Assembly (NCBI RefSeq): GCF_036669915.1
Contig: NC_089318.1
Coordinates: forward strand, 22,544,225 to 22,608,224
Reading direction: 5' to 3'
DNA: 64,000 bases
From: Pocillopora verrucosa
Lineage: Eukaryota > Cnidaria > Anthozoa > Scleractinia > Pocilloporidae
This document shows, piece by piece, positions 32,863-44,339 of the stretch. Within the stretch, counting starts at the first letter, position 1, and each line of letters opens with the position of its first letter. A program made the translations under genes and the position numbers. Under the pieces are notes generated by a model, which was not told where the DNA came from, searched no databases, and worked only from the letters and a program-made list of their open reading frames with translations.

Positions 32863-34778
32863 ATTTTTTTTCGTTTTAGTTTCAAAAAGCGGCGCCAGCG
32901 ACTGGCAGGCGTGCGAGGATTCACACTGAAATAAGAGAACCTTCGCTTTTCATAAAATTGTAATTTACAATCCTTGAACTTGAAAACAATCCGATGATTC
33001 ATTAAAAATATCACTTACTCCGAAGCGCTCGGAGTTTACAGGTGTTCAAAAGCTTTTTTTGTTATGGCGTGAGATTGGGGACAAAATCGATCATTACATT
33101 TCGTATCGTGTGTTTTTTCTGTGTGAAGCAACAAAAGGTGCCGGCGACTGACGAAATTACAGGTGTTAACACGAAAATCAAATAACGCCTAAACAAATAA
33201 TTTTGGCTACCGATTTTCAGCGAATTTTTAAAGAACAATTTTCTTTTAATATAAATTTCAAGACAATTTTAAGATTAAAAATAAATATTACGTACTAAAA
33301 TGCGAAAGTTATACACCACAAAATTGATAAATAGGCCTTAAATGAAATTCTTTCTTGTTCTCGATTATACCTTGCCTACCAAGTGACCAAAATCTACCCA
33401 GGCGGAAATCCAAAATGACGGTGGCAGTCTAGGCTCAGTCATATCACTCAAAACTCGTTCTCGTTTGTCTCATTTGATAAAGAGGGAATCATTAACGTTT
33501 TCATTACGACAGTATTGCTTTGATTTTCCAATATTTTCAATGATAGACAGTAAATTTCACTTTTCACCCACATTTACTTCCAACCTTTTCTTTTGAACCA
33601 GAAACAAAAATTAGATATGTTTAAAACACATGACATCATCCACGCTTGCCAAATGTAATAGCATGGTCATTTCAACTGTAATGCCTTCTTATCCCGACGT
33701 TACTTTGTTTCTTTGCTACATTAGCGAACACTGAACTACTGCTCGTACTCTAAATATGACGATCAACCACAACGTTCCCTAAACCAGATAACATTAAACA
33801 TAATCCAACAAATCATGTAAGTCATCTGTCAATTCACGAGTTTGCTCACAGAGCACTTTGATTCTTTTGGACTCGGCACAGGGGTGTCAGACAAAGGTCT
33901 GGTACCGGACTAGAAACAACCCTGCTCAATTGAACTTCGCCTCTGAAGATTCTCAACTACATGAGCCTTGGTATCGATGTTCCTCTCTTATTCACCCTGG
34001 TAAAAAATTTTTTTCTCTCTTCTCTCTCTGGTTGTCTTCCTATGTTGTCTTCCACTCACGGTCACCTCCACCAAATACGATGACAAAATCACTATATCCT
34101 TCCTACTTATTACCCATTTTATTTGGGTTGCACAGTCACTCTTTTAGACTGAGCAGGGATGTGTCCAACCCTGCCCTTTGCCAGGACTGGGTAGCTATTT
34201 GCACCCGTTTCTCTCTCTCCCTCTCTCTCTCTTTTAAGCTCTCTTTCATAACTACTTAACGTCAAATGGTTAATGGAATTTTTATTTATTTCAATTTCCC
34301 ATCTCCTTTTTTAATGTCAAACAGTTTTTAAATCAGGTCTTTTTTCCGGCTTAAATAAGGAAATTCTGAATATTATTACAGAACAATGCTAATTTGGACT
34401 AATACAAATTTTGAACTACAAAAATGTCAAGTGATTCATAATAACATTTATGGTAATAATGAACTGTGCTTAAGTTGGTTTGATTTATTTCATTTTTCTT
34501 GTTACTAAAGAAAAAGTGTATTTTTTTTATCTCTTTTTCTAACGAAATTAAACAATTTTTTTGCAAAATTGAACCACAAAAGATATATTTTAAGCATCTG
34601 ATTCATGTCTTCGATGTTTAGTTTATTTCCTATTTTACACTTTTGAACTACTTGCTACTCTTTTTCTTGATATACTTTTTTTTCCAAGTAAATATATTAT
34701 ACCTTCCACTTCTTAAACATATACTAGCGATCACATCAGCTTCTCTACCACGAACAACTTCTCAGCGATCAAAATCTT

Positions 34779-35137
34779 CAACACTAATATATGACACCTG
34801 TCAGGACCACGACTGATCGAAAAAGGAAGGAGCTTACTTACTGTAATCAATGGTAATGCCTTTTACCCACTTTCCTCCTGGCTGAATGACATACGACTCA
34901 AATTCTGGAAAAAACCGATAAGCGATCAAGACACCTTTCAATTAATTTTATTTTGCCTTGGCAATGGTTATTCTCTACATCCTATAACAGAATGGATCCT
35001 TATTTCACAACATTGGGCAACCGCAAAGAAAGGAGAAAAACTAGTAAGACAAATTTTTTATGAAGATTTTATCATGAACAATATTGACTCTAAACCACAC
35101 ATTTGGTTTTATTTTGATTTACACCAAGGAAAATGAC
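34779..35137 (+). pseudogene. Broken copy of the unknown 128-codon ORF
   Basis: Equivalent to 48279-48665. The start reads ACG instead of ATG, and an in-frame TGA replaces the Arg codon in NTNIRHL. The rest still aligns closely, including KFWKKPISDQDTFQL and the end HIWFYFDLHQGK. Identity as a former gene is uncertain because the partner is also unrecognised. Confidence 0.4.
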
Positions 35138-36406
35138 CTTTCTTGAACGGACAAGTTAAGAACACAAGCAGCCTTTAACTACACTTATTTTGAATCGAAC
35201 ATTAAATACCTATCCTTTCAGAACGTATAATTGTCAATTTAACATCAGGTAAACTTTTATTATTTTTATTAAGATGATATTAGAGAGAGAGAATTTCTCT
35301 TTGGTTTATATTTTACAATATAAAAAAACGTTGATCAATCATTAACCTCAAATCATTTGTTTATCGAAAGCGCCTTAAAGCAACCCATCCAAAACGAATC
35401 CCCCCTTATATGAATCAAAATAGTCAATCCAGGAATGGTTTTCATAAAAATTTTGTAAGCCCCCTATACACCACCTCCCACCTGCTACTTTTAAAACGCT
35501 CCCTTGTGGTTGACGTAACTGCGTTGCTGTTTGTTGGTCCCTCAAGGTTAGTGTTTTTTATCGAATAAGCCTTTTATTTTTACACTGCCTAATGGTACGT
35601 ATTATTTTTCATCATTTTACACTTACTACACTTTCCACACACACACACACACTTCCTTTCCCCTAACTAACCCACTATTTTTGTGGAGATTCGGAAACCA
35701 TTTCATTAAGGATTCCATAACTTTACACCTGCAATGCCACAAAGGTTGCAAGATAATTCCATTGCTTTATAAAAAAATAAAAGAAACAGCTTTATAGCTC
35801 CGTGTATGTATGACCTCTTCACAATATGTGAAGTTTACTCTAGGAAAAATACGAGGGAAAAAGCTTAATCTCAAAAGGACTTTTGTCACAAAAACTTAAG
35901 ATGTGATATTAAAATGCTTCTCTAGAAATTAATCCATATTTTATACCGGGATGTCTCAAAAGAACCAAGGAATGACTCATAGTGACCCCTATAAGTGACG
36001 GCAAAAGATGTTCCTTTGTACTATATGCACGAAAAAACCTTCACACGTTACGAACATATGAAAGCAAACATTTATGGAAACTTCAAACCTTCCTTACAGA
36101 ATGGTAACTCTTTGAACATAGATTTAAAATGAACGAGGAAATCGACTGCAGTAATTTTCGGCCGCCATATTGAATATTTGCCAAGTCGTTTGTCGTTGAT
36201 ATTTTGAATATTTAGGGAGGTCCTTTTGCGTCATCTCTTTTCATTTCGACCAATCATTGTCCATCCTTCCGGAAACAATGCGTCACTGTCATGTTGATTG
36301 TTGATTGTTGAATGTTAATGACTAATGCAAGGAGAGATGATTTACGCAGTAGGTCGTTGACTCAATAGGTGTATCTCAGGCAAGTTTGTCGTTAATTTCA
36401 AAGAAG

Positions 36407-36890
36407 ATGCTTACCTTGTGGCCAAAATTCTCACTCATCGACAAAATAACTAAGATTAATGTATTTCGACTGAAACCACTGCAGAAGATTACACTTGAGG
36501 CACGAGTTGTTGGAGATGGCGGGAAAGTGTTCGAGTCACACGCTCACTTCATCGCTACCAGACATGGCCAGGTTGATGTTTGTCGTGAACCATCTGTTGG
36601 TGGATCTTACCGCGGAGTTTCAGCAATGGGACTCTTATGGAGCATGAAACCATCACCTAGGCAGAGAAAAGGAATTCGACTGACGAAATCTGATGTCACT
36701 AAACCTTACAAAGTCGTCCTGGACTGTTTCGATGGCCATACGGATCCGCAGGAATCTAGTTCTTTGCAGCCTTTGTGTAGCAATACGTTTGAGAAGGGGT
36801 ACATGGCGGATGGAGTGAAGAGAATTCCTGTGAGAGAAGGAAGAATCCGTGGAACTCTTTTTCTTCCTCCAGGTGATGGACCTTTTCCTG
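36407..36890 (+). CDS. BAAT-like acyltransferase copy E, exon 1 (N-terminal domain)
   Basis: Residues 1-161 of copy E (MLTLWPKFSLIDKITK to GDGPFPG), donor GTGAGT at 36891. It differs from copy F at only five positions in this exon: K/E13, R/Q21, GGK/GGQ, ATR/ATT and PSPR/PSPG. Upstream sequence is of class II, with YY1-like and AT-rich elements. Exon 2 lies 2,597 bp away. Spliced product 433 residues. Confidence 0.9.
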
Positions 36891-39487
36891 GTGAGTAGCA
36901 AAGGTTTGACGTTTATCTGAAAAACACTGCTATTCAAGAGAAGAATAGTGATTTTAGAGATTAGAAAAGAATCAGAATCCGCTATTAAACTTCCCAGATG
37001 TGTCATGATCTCTTTGAAGTGGCAGCAGTGTTAAACATACAGTTCAGGCTTTTACCAAGAATCACTTTTTGGGTTGATCACCTCTATGTAATGCTACGGA
37101 TCGTAATTCAGAAAATATTACTTTTCTTCAGTTTACTGTTGTGCTACTTCAACAAATCAGCAAACATTAATTTCATTTACCGCGCGCCGTAAACGTTTGT
37201 CTTCAAACCCTAACCCCATCTTTCCATGCCGCAAGGTGATCTTGAAAGAATAAAGGAATCTGAGATGTGGTTTTATCAATGGTTAAAACCATTTTCATTA
37301 ATGCAAGTACTCCTAGAACGTCTTAATTGTTTTAAACCCCTATGAAGGGTCCTTTTTATTCTCTTTGTAATCTCAGGCTTTAATTACTCCAGGAAAAGAA
37401 GTTAATGATCTCTCTCGCTAAAAAAGGGTTGTGTAGGTTTTGGACCAACATCGCAGTTTCTGTTCAATAATCCAGTACTAAAATACTCGTTAATAACAGT
37501 TAACATGAAGTTAAGTAAAAATAATGGTCATAAGGATAAATTGATTATCAAAATGAGTCCCTTGCACTGGATATGGCTAATTCCGCAATTCGAGATGGTG
37601 TTTGCACACCATTTAATTTTATACGCTGTCTGATGCTTTAGCATTCTTCTAGAAAGGAGAGTCAATATCTGGCATCTAAAACTATTTTTATCCAAAAACC
37701 TATTATTTTAATGCAAGAGTTACAACTTTCTTAAAAAAACAATAAACCTGCCAATGTAAAAGACATGAAAGAATAATAATCTCCAATATCACTAGAGTTT
37801 ATTGTTTGGATGTGTCGTAGCCTCCAGCAGTATTTTATTTTAAGCTTAGTAAGTAAATTTTAAGTCATGAAGTAACACTAGTAAAATTGTTTTGTTTTGA
37901 GGTATTTAGTTAGTATAGGTAATCACATGATTTCGAGTGTAATTTGAAATAAATAAGCACGAGTAAATTTTTTCTAAGACTATTATAACATAGCTAGTAA
38001 ATTTGTCTGATCAAATTCAATTGCGCGAGCGTGCTTCATTTGACAAATAGATTCCAAGTTGCCGTGCGTCTGTTCAGTAATAGATCACAATGACGTCAAT
38101 GACGTCAAAATGTGGTGAGAACAAAAAAGTGGCACACGAGGCGCAGCCGAGTGTGTCACTCATGTTCTTCCGTCTCACGTCCTCTGTGATCTATTACTGA
38201 ACAGACGCACGCCAACTTGGAATCTATTTGTTTCATATAATAAAGAATTTAAAAAAGTTTTAATGATGACATCATCTATACGTCTGTCCTCCAATAGATC
38301 ATAAGTGAGAACCAATCAGAATGCGTGCACAACTGAGCTTATTATACAAATTCCTATTGTGCACGCTCATGACGTCAGCAAACAAATCTCTCGAGAAAAA
38401 AAATTTCCATCGGATTGAAAATGTTATAAAATAATTGGTTCATACGTCAGCTGTGCATTCATCTAGATATGAAGCACTTGGACCAATTGTTAAACAAAAC
38501 CAAAATTGCACGAGTCCGTAGGGCTCGTGCAATTTGTGGTCTTTGTGGTCCGCGATGGATTTAAAGCGAAAGAGATTTTATCAAATCATGGAAAAATACA
38601 CAAAGCTTTGTATGGAAGAATTTAGGATGAACTTCAGTTAAACATAATGGAAATAGGACCAAGTGGACTCCATTTCGGTCTGTGATCATACGAGTGATTA
38701 ACAAAATCGGACGACCGCGATTTACAGTATTGGAACAACACAAATTAAAGTACCGTTTCCAATTAATCATGACCGTCCGCAATTTCCGAAAAAAAAAAAA
38801 ATACATTTAGGACAAACAATTGCGGTAGAGACAATATGTAAAGGAAAACATTTTCTCCAATTTGGAAATTCTTTTTTTTTTTCTCAGGATAAGTAAATGT
38901 TGCCATGGTTATTGTGATCAATACTGTGATTACAGGAGTCCGATTACAGCAAACTGTCCTATTACAATTGAATAGAATGATTAGTGAAGAGTAAAGCAGC
39001 TAATGCACTATTCATATTTGACGAAATTGTAATGGTTATCAAGATTCATTTAGAAAATGGCGGAACGCTCCTTTCCTCTTGCAACGACTGCTCCACAAAG
39101 AAAACGAGGTGGAGTGCATTCCGATCATTGAACAGATAAAGCAGATGGATTAAATCGTTACCATTTTGATGAATTGATCTCAACTGATCGATAATGTGAA
39201 ATACTGCCTGCAAAACAGAATTAAAAGTCGTCTATTTTACGGTGGATCAATCCAAATTAATAATTTCCAATGAACAAAGCTTTCAGTTTAATTTTTAGCC
39301 AAAAAACTTGGTTCCAATATTTTCCAGCATCAATATATATGTCTAACTTCCTCGTGATTGTAAATTCTAGAGAGTCGTGCAGTGATCGGGCAATCCTTTG
39401 AAAATGCAGTCCTTAACAAAACTGAACGATCTCCACTGCACATATTAGACATATCTTGCACTCAATCAGTCAATGTTATCTTTACAG
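36891..39487 (+). other. Intron of copy E
   Basis: Phase-1 GT-AG intron with the fold-back MITE (38043-38232) and the hairpin (38503-38535). Close to the acceptor, ~344 bp present in F (52,481-52,824) are missing at ~39,425, with 'cgatc' at both F breakpoints. No coding sequence seen. Confidence 0.75.
38043..38232. repeat. Fold-back MITE in the copy E intron
   Basis: Same palindromic element and same intron position as 13005-13190. It includes a tandem 'tgacgtcaatgacgtcaa' not seen in the C copy. Arms begin 'acaaatagattccaagttg' and end 'ttggaatctatttgtttc'. Confidence 0.75.
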
Positions 39488-40305
39488 GAGTCATAGATCT
39501 GCTTGGTGCTGCAGGTGGATTAGTGGAATTTAAGGCTTCACTTTTGGCATCTCATGGATTTGCCACTCTTGCTTTGGCCTACTTGGGCTATGAAGATCAA
39601 CCATTGATTCCATCTTCAATAAACTTGGATTATTTTGAAGAGGCTGCCAACTGGCTTATAAGTCATCCTAAAGTGCTTCCACATGGTATCGGCATGCACG
39701 CTATATGCTATGGCTCATGGATTGCACTGTTGATGGCAAGCTATCAGATCGCACCAATAAAGGCCGTTGTAGCTATTTCACCTCTGGTAATCGCCTGCCC
39801 TCTCCCTTTCCAATTAAGAGGGAGAGTCTCAGACATAATACCCCCAGATGAGAGCAAAGTGGTGTCTTCAGAAAAGGGCAGCATCTATCGTTTCGCCCTA
39901 CCAACTGGCATTGATTACATAAATCCAACAACAGTCTCCAAATACTCAGCTATTACACCAGTTGAGAACATCAATTGCCCTGTCATGCTGGTTTCTGGAA
40001 CTGCTGACTTGTACATCCCCACCGATTTTACAGTAAAGTTCATTATTGATCGCTTGAAGGAGAATGGAAAAGAACATTTGTGCACAAACTTGCGTTATCC
40101 CCAGGCGGGACATCTCATCGAACCACCCTACTCTCCTCTTTGTGATTTTTCTTTCAACAAAGTTGCTAAAGAAGTGGGTGGTTACCCTTACGTAGCTTGG
40201 GGAGGGGAGACTGTTGCACATGCCAGAGCACAAGAAGACTGCTGGCCAAAGATTTTACATTTTCTGCGAAAACATGTCCAACAAGACACGGAGAGTGAGG
40301 TATAA
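39488..40305 (+). CDS. BAAT-like acyltransferase copy E, exon 2 (alpha/beta-hydrolase domain)
   Basis: Follows atctttacag. Reads VIDLLGAAGGLVEFKASLLA, elbow HAICYGS (Cys235), acid motif SGTADLYIPTDF (Asp335), and AGHLIEPPYSPLC (His370). The end is ..DTESEV and a TAA, with no peroxisomal signal. Only two residues differ from copy F (QPLI/QPLL and PPDES/PLDES). The segment between PPDESK and DLYIPTDF is of the type also present in copy B. Confidence 0.9.
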
Positions 40306-40433
40306 GAATATTTTAATGCTTGCCATGTGTTTGAGAACTTTCACAGATAACCACAGGTCACCGAGGCTTTCGTTCGACCCAACATTAGGTTTCACAACAC
40401 ACAAAAATTGCACGTGCCAAGAGACTATAATCT

Positions 40434-40766
40434 GAAATTATAAGATCCTCGCAGCTAAGAACACTACTGAAACGAGTAGTTGTAAATAGGACCTGAAAAA
40501 AATTCAGGCCCGTACGGGATTTGAACCCATGACCTCTGCGATACCGGTGCAGCGCTCTACCAATTGAGCTAACAAGCCAACTGGGAGCTGGTTAATGAAT
40601 TGGGTACAATTCAACGGGTACAACGGGTTCAAATCCCGTACGGGCCTGAATTTTTTTCAGGTCCTATTTACAACTACTCGTTTCAGTAGTGTTCTTAGCT
40701 GCGAGGATCTTATAATTTCATCTCTCCACCGCAGTGCAAATATGTGAATTTTCATATATCTAAAGT
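40434..40766 (-). mobile_element. Fold-back tRNA-derived SINE with 12-bp target duplication
   Basis: Insertion flanked by AGACTATAATCT at 40422-40433 and 40767-40778. The matching place in copy F (~53,820) has a single AGACTATAATCT-like site and no insert. Two arms, 40434-40528 and 40625-40719, are perfect 95-bp reverse complements. The left arm continues into a tRNA-like sequence on the minus strand. The right arm repeats only its 3' third and tail. The 3' end carries ~47 bp with no internal match. The structure suggests an inverted-dimer SINE integrated by a LINE machinery. Confidence 0.85.
40507..40578 (-). tRNA. tRNA-Thr(GGT)-like sequence inside the SINE, probably a pseudogene
   Basis: 72 nt on the minus strand fold into a cloverleaf. 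The acceptor stem (GGCTTGT with ACGGGCC) has 7 pairs, two of them G-T. The D arm is GCTC/GAGC with GG at 18-19. The T arm contains GGGTTCAAATCCC. The anticodon loop is CCGGTAT, giving anticodon GGT. Position 33 is C instead of the near-universal T, and the last anticodon-stem pair is A-C. Polymerase III boxes look good. These defects and its place in the SINE argue against a decoding role. Confidence 0.5.
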
Positions 40767-40778
40767 AGACTATAATCT

Positions 40779-43700
40779 CTTCCATGTGCCCATTTAATTA
40801 TATGGGTGGCCCAGTCCCACGCGGTAGCTAATTAAATCATTTCAGTTCAATGTCCCTATGCACTATGCCTGCACGTTTTAATTGCTTTTATTCAAAGTTT
40901 TATGCGGCTATTTTCTTTGAAGTTTCATAAATCCTTCTTGTAAACAAAATGAATTGAAAATTATCCATTCAATTCAGTTGCACAGTAATCTTTAATTCAA
41001 TTAAAACCGAGTAAAGTCAAAATATTTTTTTTAACGTTTTGATAAAAACAAGAAATGAATCCTGGAGTGACGAACTAACTAACGATATTTCTACAGAGGA
41101 TTGCCGTGATTTTTAGGAGTGCATTTAGGGTATCTGAGCAACATTTCCAAAGAAAATTACAAGCTAGTATTGTGGTTCAAAACGTCTTAAAGCCCTCTGA
41201 TTTTACAATTTCCACGGGAAGGGGGGAGGGGTGAGACTTATACAAAACACATAGCTCTGTAGAGAAATTAACCAAGCAGAGTCCAAACGCTAGGAGCAAT
41301 GGTGTTTATATTAAAAAATATTGACCAGTTTTAAGTTTATGGATCCGCGTGCAATTTTGGGGAAGTATTTTATTGCTAAAGAATTGGGTGGGTGTGCTGA
41401 ATGTGTGGTGAATTGGGTACTGTGCAATGTTTGCATAGCCTCATCTTTTCTAATCCGAGGGGTCGAAATACCCTGTTGTGCACACCTTCTACTCCGTCTA
41501 GGGTTTTCATAACTGCATGGAATCCTGCCAACCCTGCCCTGCTTGGATGGGACTATTTAAACAGGGAAAACGTCCTCTTTTACGTAAATGCTGTCTACAT
41601 ATCATTGATTGTTAATATATACATTTTAATACTTTTTCTTGATATAATTTCTTGTTTTGTTTTGTTTTCCTTTTCATCAATTACCCTACACTTGTTTATA
41701 TGGGTACTCAAATATTTTTCCTTACTTCAACCCAAAAGATTAACAGTCAAAATTTTTATTAAGATATTAATTCAAAAATTGATTATTTTCTCTCCTTAGG
41801 TATGGAAAAAAATGACTGCAAGGGAGGAATTTGCTCTGAAAGCTTTTTAATTAAGAATGACTTATCTTGTGTGATTGGTAAAAAAAACTGTGCTAAAATG
41901 AATACATGTAATTCAGTCAAAGAGCTTCACCCTTAAACTCACACAAGTGATTAACATGTTATTTCTCACTTTGGTATCCACACATTGTGCAATAAACAGG
42001 TTATGAGAATACTCTGCTCTATCAGATATAATTTGTTATTGTCATATAACACCAAAGTCTCGTAACTGATATTCAAGGAAATGTAAATCAGCTTGAGGGG
42101 AGAAGTAACAATCAGATTTAGGGAACCAGGTAAAGGAATAACAGGGAACAAAATCGCATGGGAATACATGCAGTTGGTTGTTATCGTTATTGTTGTTGTT
42201 TTCTATCAATGTATCGGCTGCCTGATAAGAATGGAAACAAGTCCTTCCTAGCTTTCACTTAGCCTCAGTTTTAATCGAGATAATTTCAGACAAATAAAAT
42301 GTACTATTTTTTTCAGAGGGCACGGTAACGAATCCTGCAATCTGATTGCTTTACCCGGTCAGTATTTTCTTATTTCTGCCCACGGGCCGCGGTAACGCTT
42401 TCGTGAGTCGCCGTGTACATCCCAACTTTCGTTGCCATTTTCAATAAATATATCTCGTTTTTCCAGCTGGGCAGTATTTTTAAGCAAGGACGTTGGTCAC
42501 TACCTCAAGCCGATAACTAATAACTTATTAATCCTCTCTTTTCTCTCTCTCAAATCACTTTGGTTGACAGAAAAATATTGGTCTCAGAATGAATTTGTAT
42601 TAGCAATTGTGTCATTACGTGACAAGCGGCCCAAAAACCTTCTGTAATAAATTTTAATCGTTCACAACAAGTACCTAAAAAGTTAAAACATGAGGTATTC
42701 GGTTAAAGTTGAGCTGATCGATGAAACTTTCATTCATTTAATATCTGAATTTTCTCAAACAATTTTTTCATAGTGAAAGAGCGAGAGCGAAGTTTTGATT
42801 TCAGTGTTACAACAAATGTACGCTCTTCGTGAGTCTTTCCAAGTCCGTTCAATTTGGACATTTGTACCGTAAATTGCACAACAGAAACTGGAGGAATTCA
42901 ATGAAAAAAGGCCGTATTAAATCTTATTGTGTCTCGTTGGAGTGTATCATTTAGTTTTTGTGGAGGAAAGACCAGATTTACACACGTCTTTGCAGCAAAC
43001 AAAAGAGCAAACCCTCACAACTTAAAAATAAAAAATTTGAATTTACTTACGATTACTTTCCTCGCCGTTTACATAATGAACAGAGGTAAATCTTCGTACA
43101 TGAATTAATCGTCGATGAGAGTGAATAATACTTTCCGTTAGATCATAGGCTGTTTTTGAAAAAAACATCGTCGTGACAGTCCTTGCCGAACTAGTTTCGT
43201 TGTTTTTCAAAAGTGTACATGCGCATTTTTTTCCTTACGCGCTCTCTAATTGACAGGTGTCAGATGGTGACAGATACTTGCAAAAATAATGTTTCAAAGT
43301 TTGTTTGGAGGCCTTTTAAATCACCTTTATCGATACGCAAATGAAAATGTTTCGGTGAAGTATCTCTCTTTAATTTACATCACCTCTATTTTAACTACCA
43401 TTTACTCGCTCAAAAACTGTTCTGTTTATGGAAGATCTTCTCGTATCTACAGCCCTAAATCACTCGGGTTCTCTCGGAAAGAATTTCGCTAAGTTAAAAA
43501 CAAATAAATGTATAATTTACCGGCTAAGGATCGGTTCGTATGGTGAAAAACTGTGACCTCGGTCACAATTTTTCACCACACGGACCTCCCAGCCGGCAAA
43601 TAACATATATTTATACATGACCTGTATTGCCCTGTACGTATCTTAGGTTGTAATATATCAGGCAAAAATCCCTGTAGGAGGGCCATACCTGTTGACGCAA

Positions 43701-43940
43701 CCAGGGCCATTCAAAGCTGTAAAGCTCCCAGTGAGCTAAAAGAAGAAAACGTCATGAGCTCGAACCGACCATTTTCCCGTTCAGTTCTTCAACTCAGTTT
43801 AAAGTGCATATTATTTTGCGGATGAATTTTTGTTTTACGTAATAACAACTTATTAGTAACACACCTGACTGACTTTCGAAGAAGCAGAATGCAGGAAGTT
43901 GTCACCACGGATCTAGTTAAATGACCTGGCTTGCCACAAG
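40779..43940 (+). other. 3' flank of copy E with inserted mobile DNA, no gene
   Basis: Array 3' flank to ~42,290, paralleled 3' of F at 53,830-56,000. After that comes repetitive sequence starting 'gggcacggtaacgaatcctg', paralleled at 56,040. It includes ~600 bp (42,565-43,165) absent from the F copy at this place. The fold-back element at 43511-43616 closes it. No coding sequence is recognised. Confidence 0.5.
43511..43616. repeat. Fold-back MITE (ggtgaaaaactgtgacc family), copy 1
   Basis: Palindrome whose left side 'accggctaaggatcggttcg' and 'tggtgaaaaactgtgacc' pairs with right side 'ggtcacaatttttcacca' and 'ggacctcccagccggcaaat'. Two further copies lie at 55099-55252 and 56641-56749. Confidence 0.7.
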
Positions 43941-43943
43941 TCT

Positions 43944-44012
43944 CCTATAGCTCAGTGGTACATCATCCGAAGTACTACTCGGGAAGTCGTAGTTTCGACT
44001 CGGAGTTCTTTT
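43944..44012 (+). repeat. tRNA-derived SINE head
   Basis: Begins 'tctcctatagctcagtggta' (box A-like TAGCTCAGTGG). It has a short arm around 'actactcgggaagtcgtag' and a degraded box B 'gtttcgactc'. The same unit, ~13.1 kb away at 57070-57136, is the duplicate. Too decayed for a tRNA gene. Confidence 0.5.
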
Positions 44013-44339
44013 TCGCCGAGTACGTATACCTAAGTATGTTGTTCACTAGGCAGCATCATCTTTTACTTGAATCACCAAGCGTAAATTTACCATCATTTTT
44101 GCGCAAAAGCATCAAATATCGACATCCCTATCCCAGCAGTATGCAGAATATTATCATCATGGATTCAATTAAAACGGCCTCACCTTCCACGTTAGGACAT
44201 TGAGTCCCAGTTTTTATCTAGCTTTTCACAACTTCCGATGGTCTACGATGAAAATAGATAACACATCTATGCAAGGTTGGAATGAACCCACTTCTCGAAG
44301 ATCTTGCTCGAATGGTCGGGAACGTTATAATCTCATGCA

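Larger units (their letters stand above)
29932..36406 (+). other. D-E spacer, no confirmed gene
   Basis: It begins with the array 3' flank (to ~31,500). Next comes a segment duplicated again at ~44,340-49,140, containing a 350-bp tandem duplication (32137-32862), a CT-rich microsatellite (~34,203-34,235) and a broken copy of an unknown ORF (34,779-35,137). From ~35,508 the E upstream region starts, with a CA run (35,637-35,652) and a YY1-like GCCGCCATATTG (36161-36172). No exon of a known family is recognised. Confidence 0.55.

Noticed and set aside
33858-34259. 133-codon ORF and counterpart at 47392-47730
   Set aside because: Starts at TTG, ends in CT-repeat-derived Ser-Leu runs, and has no recognisable domain. 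Conservation between the two copies is explained by recent duplication.
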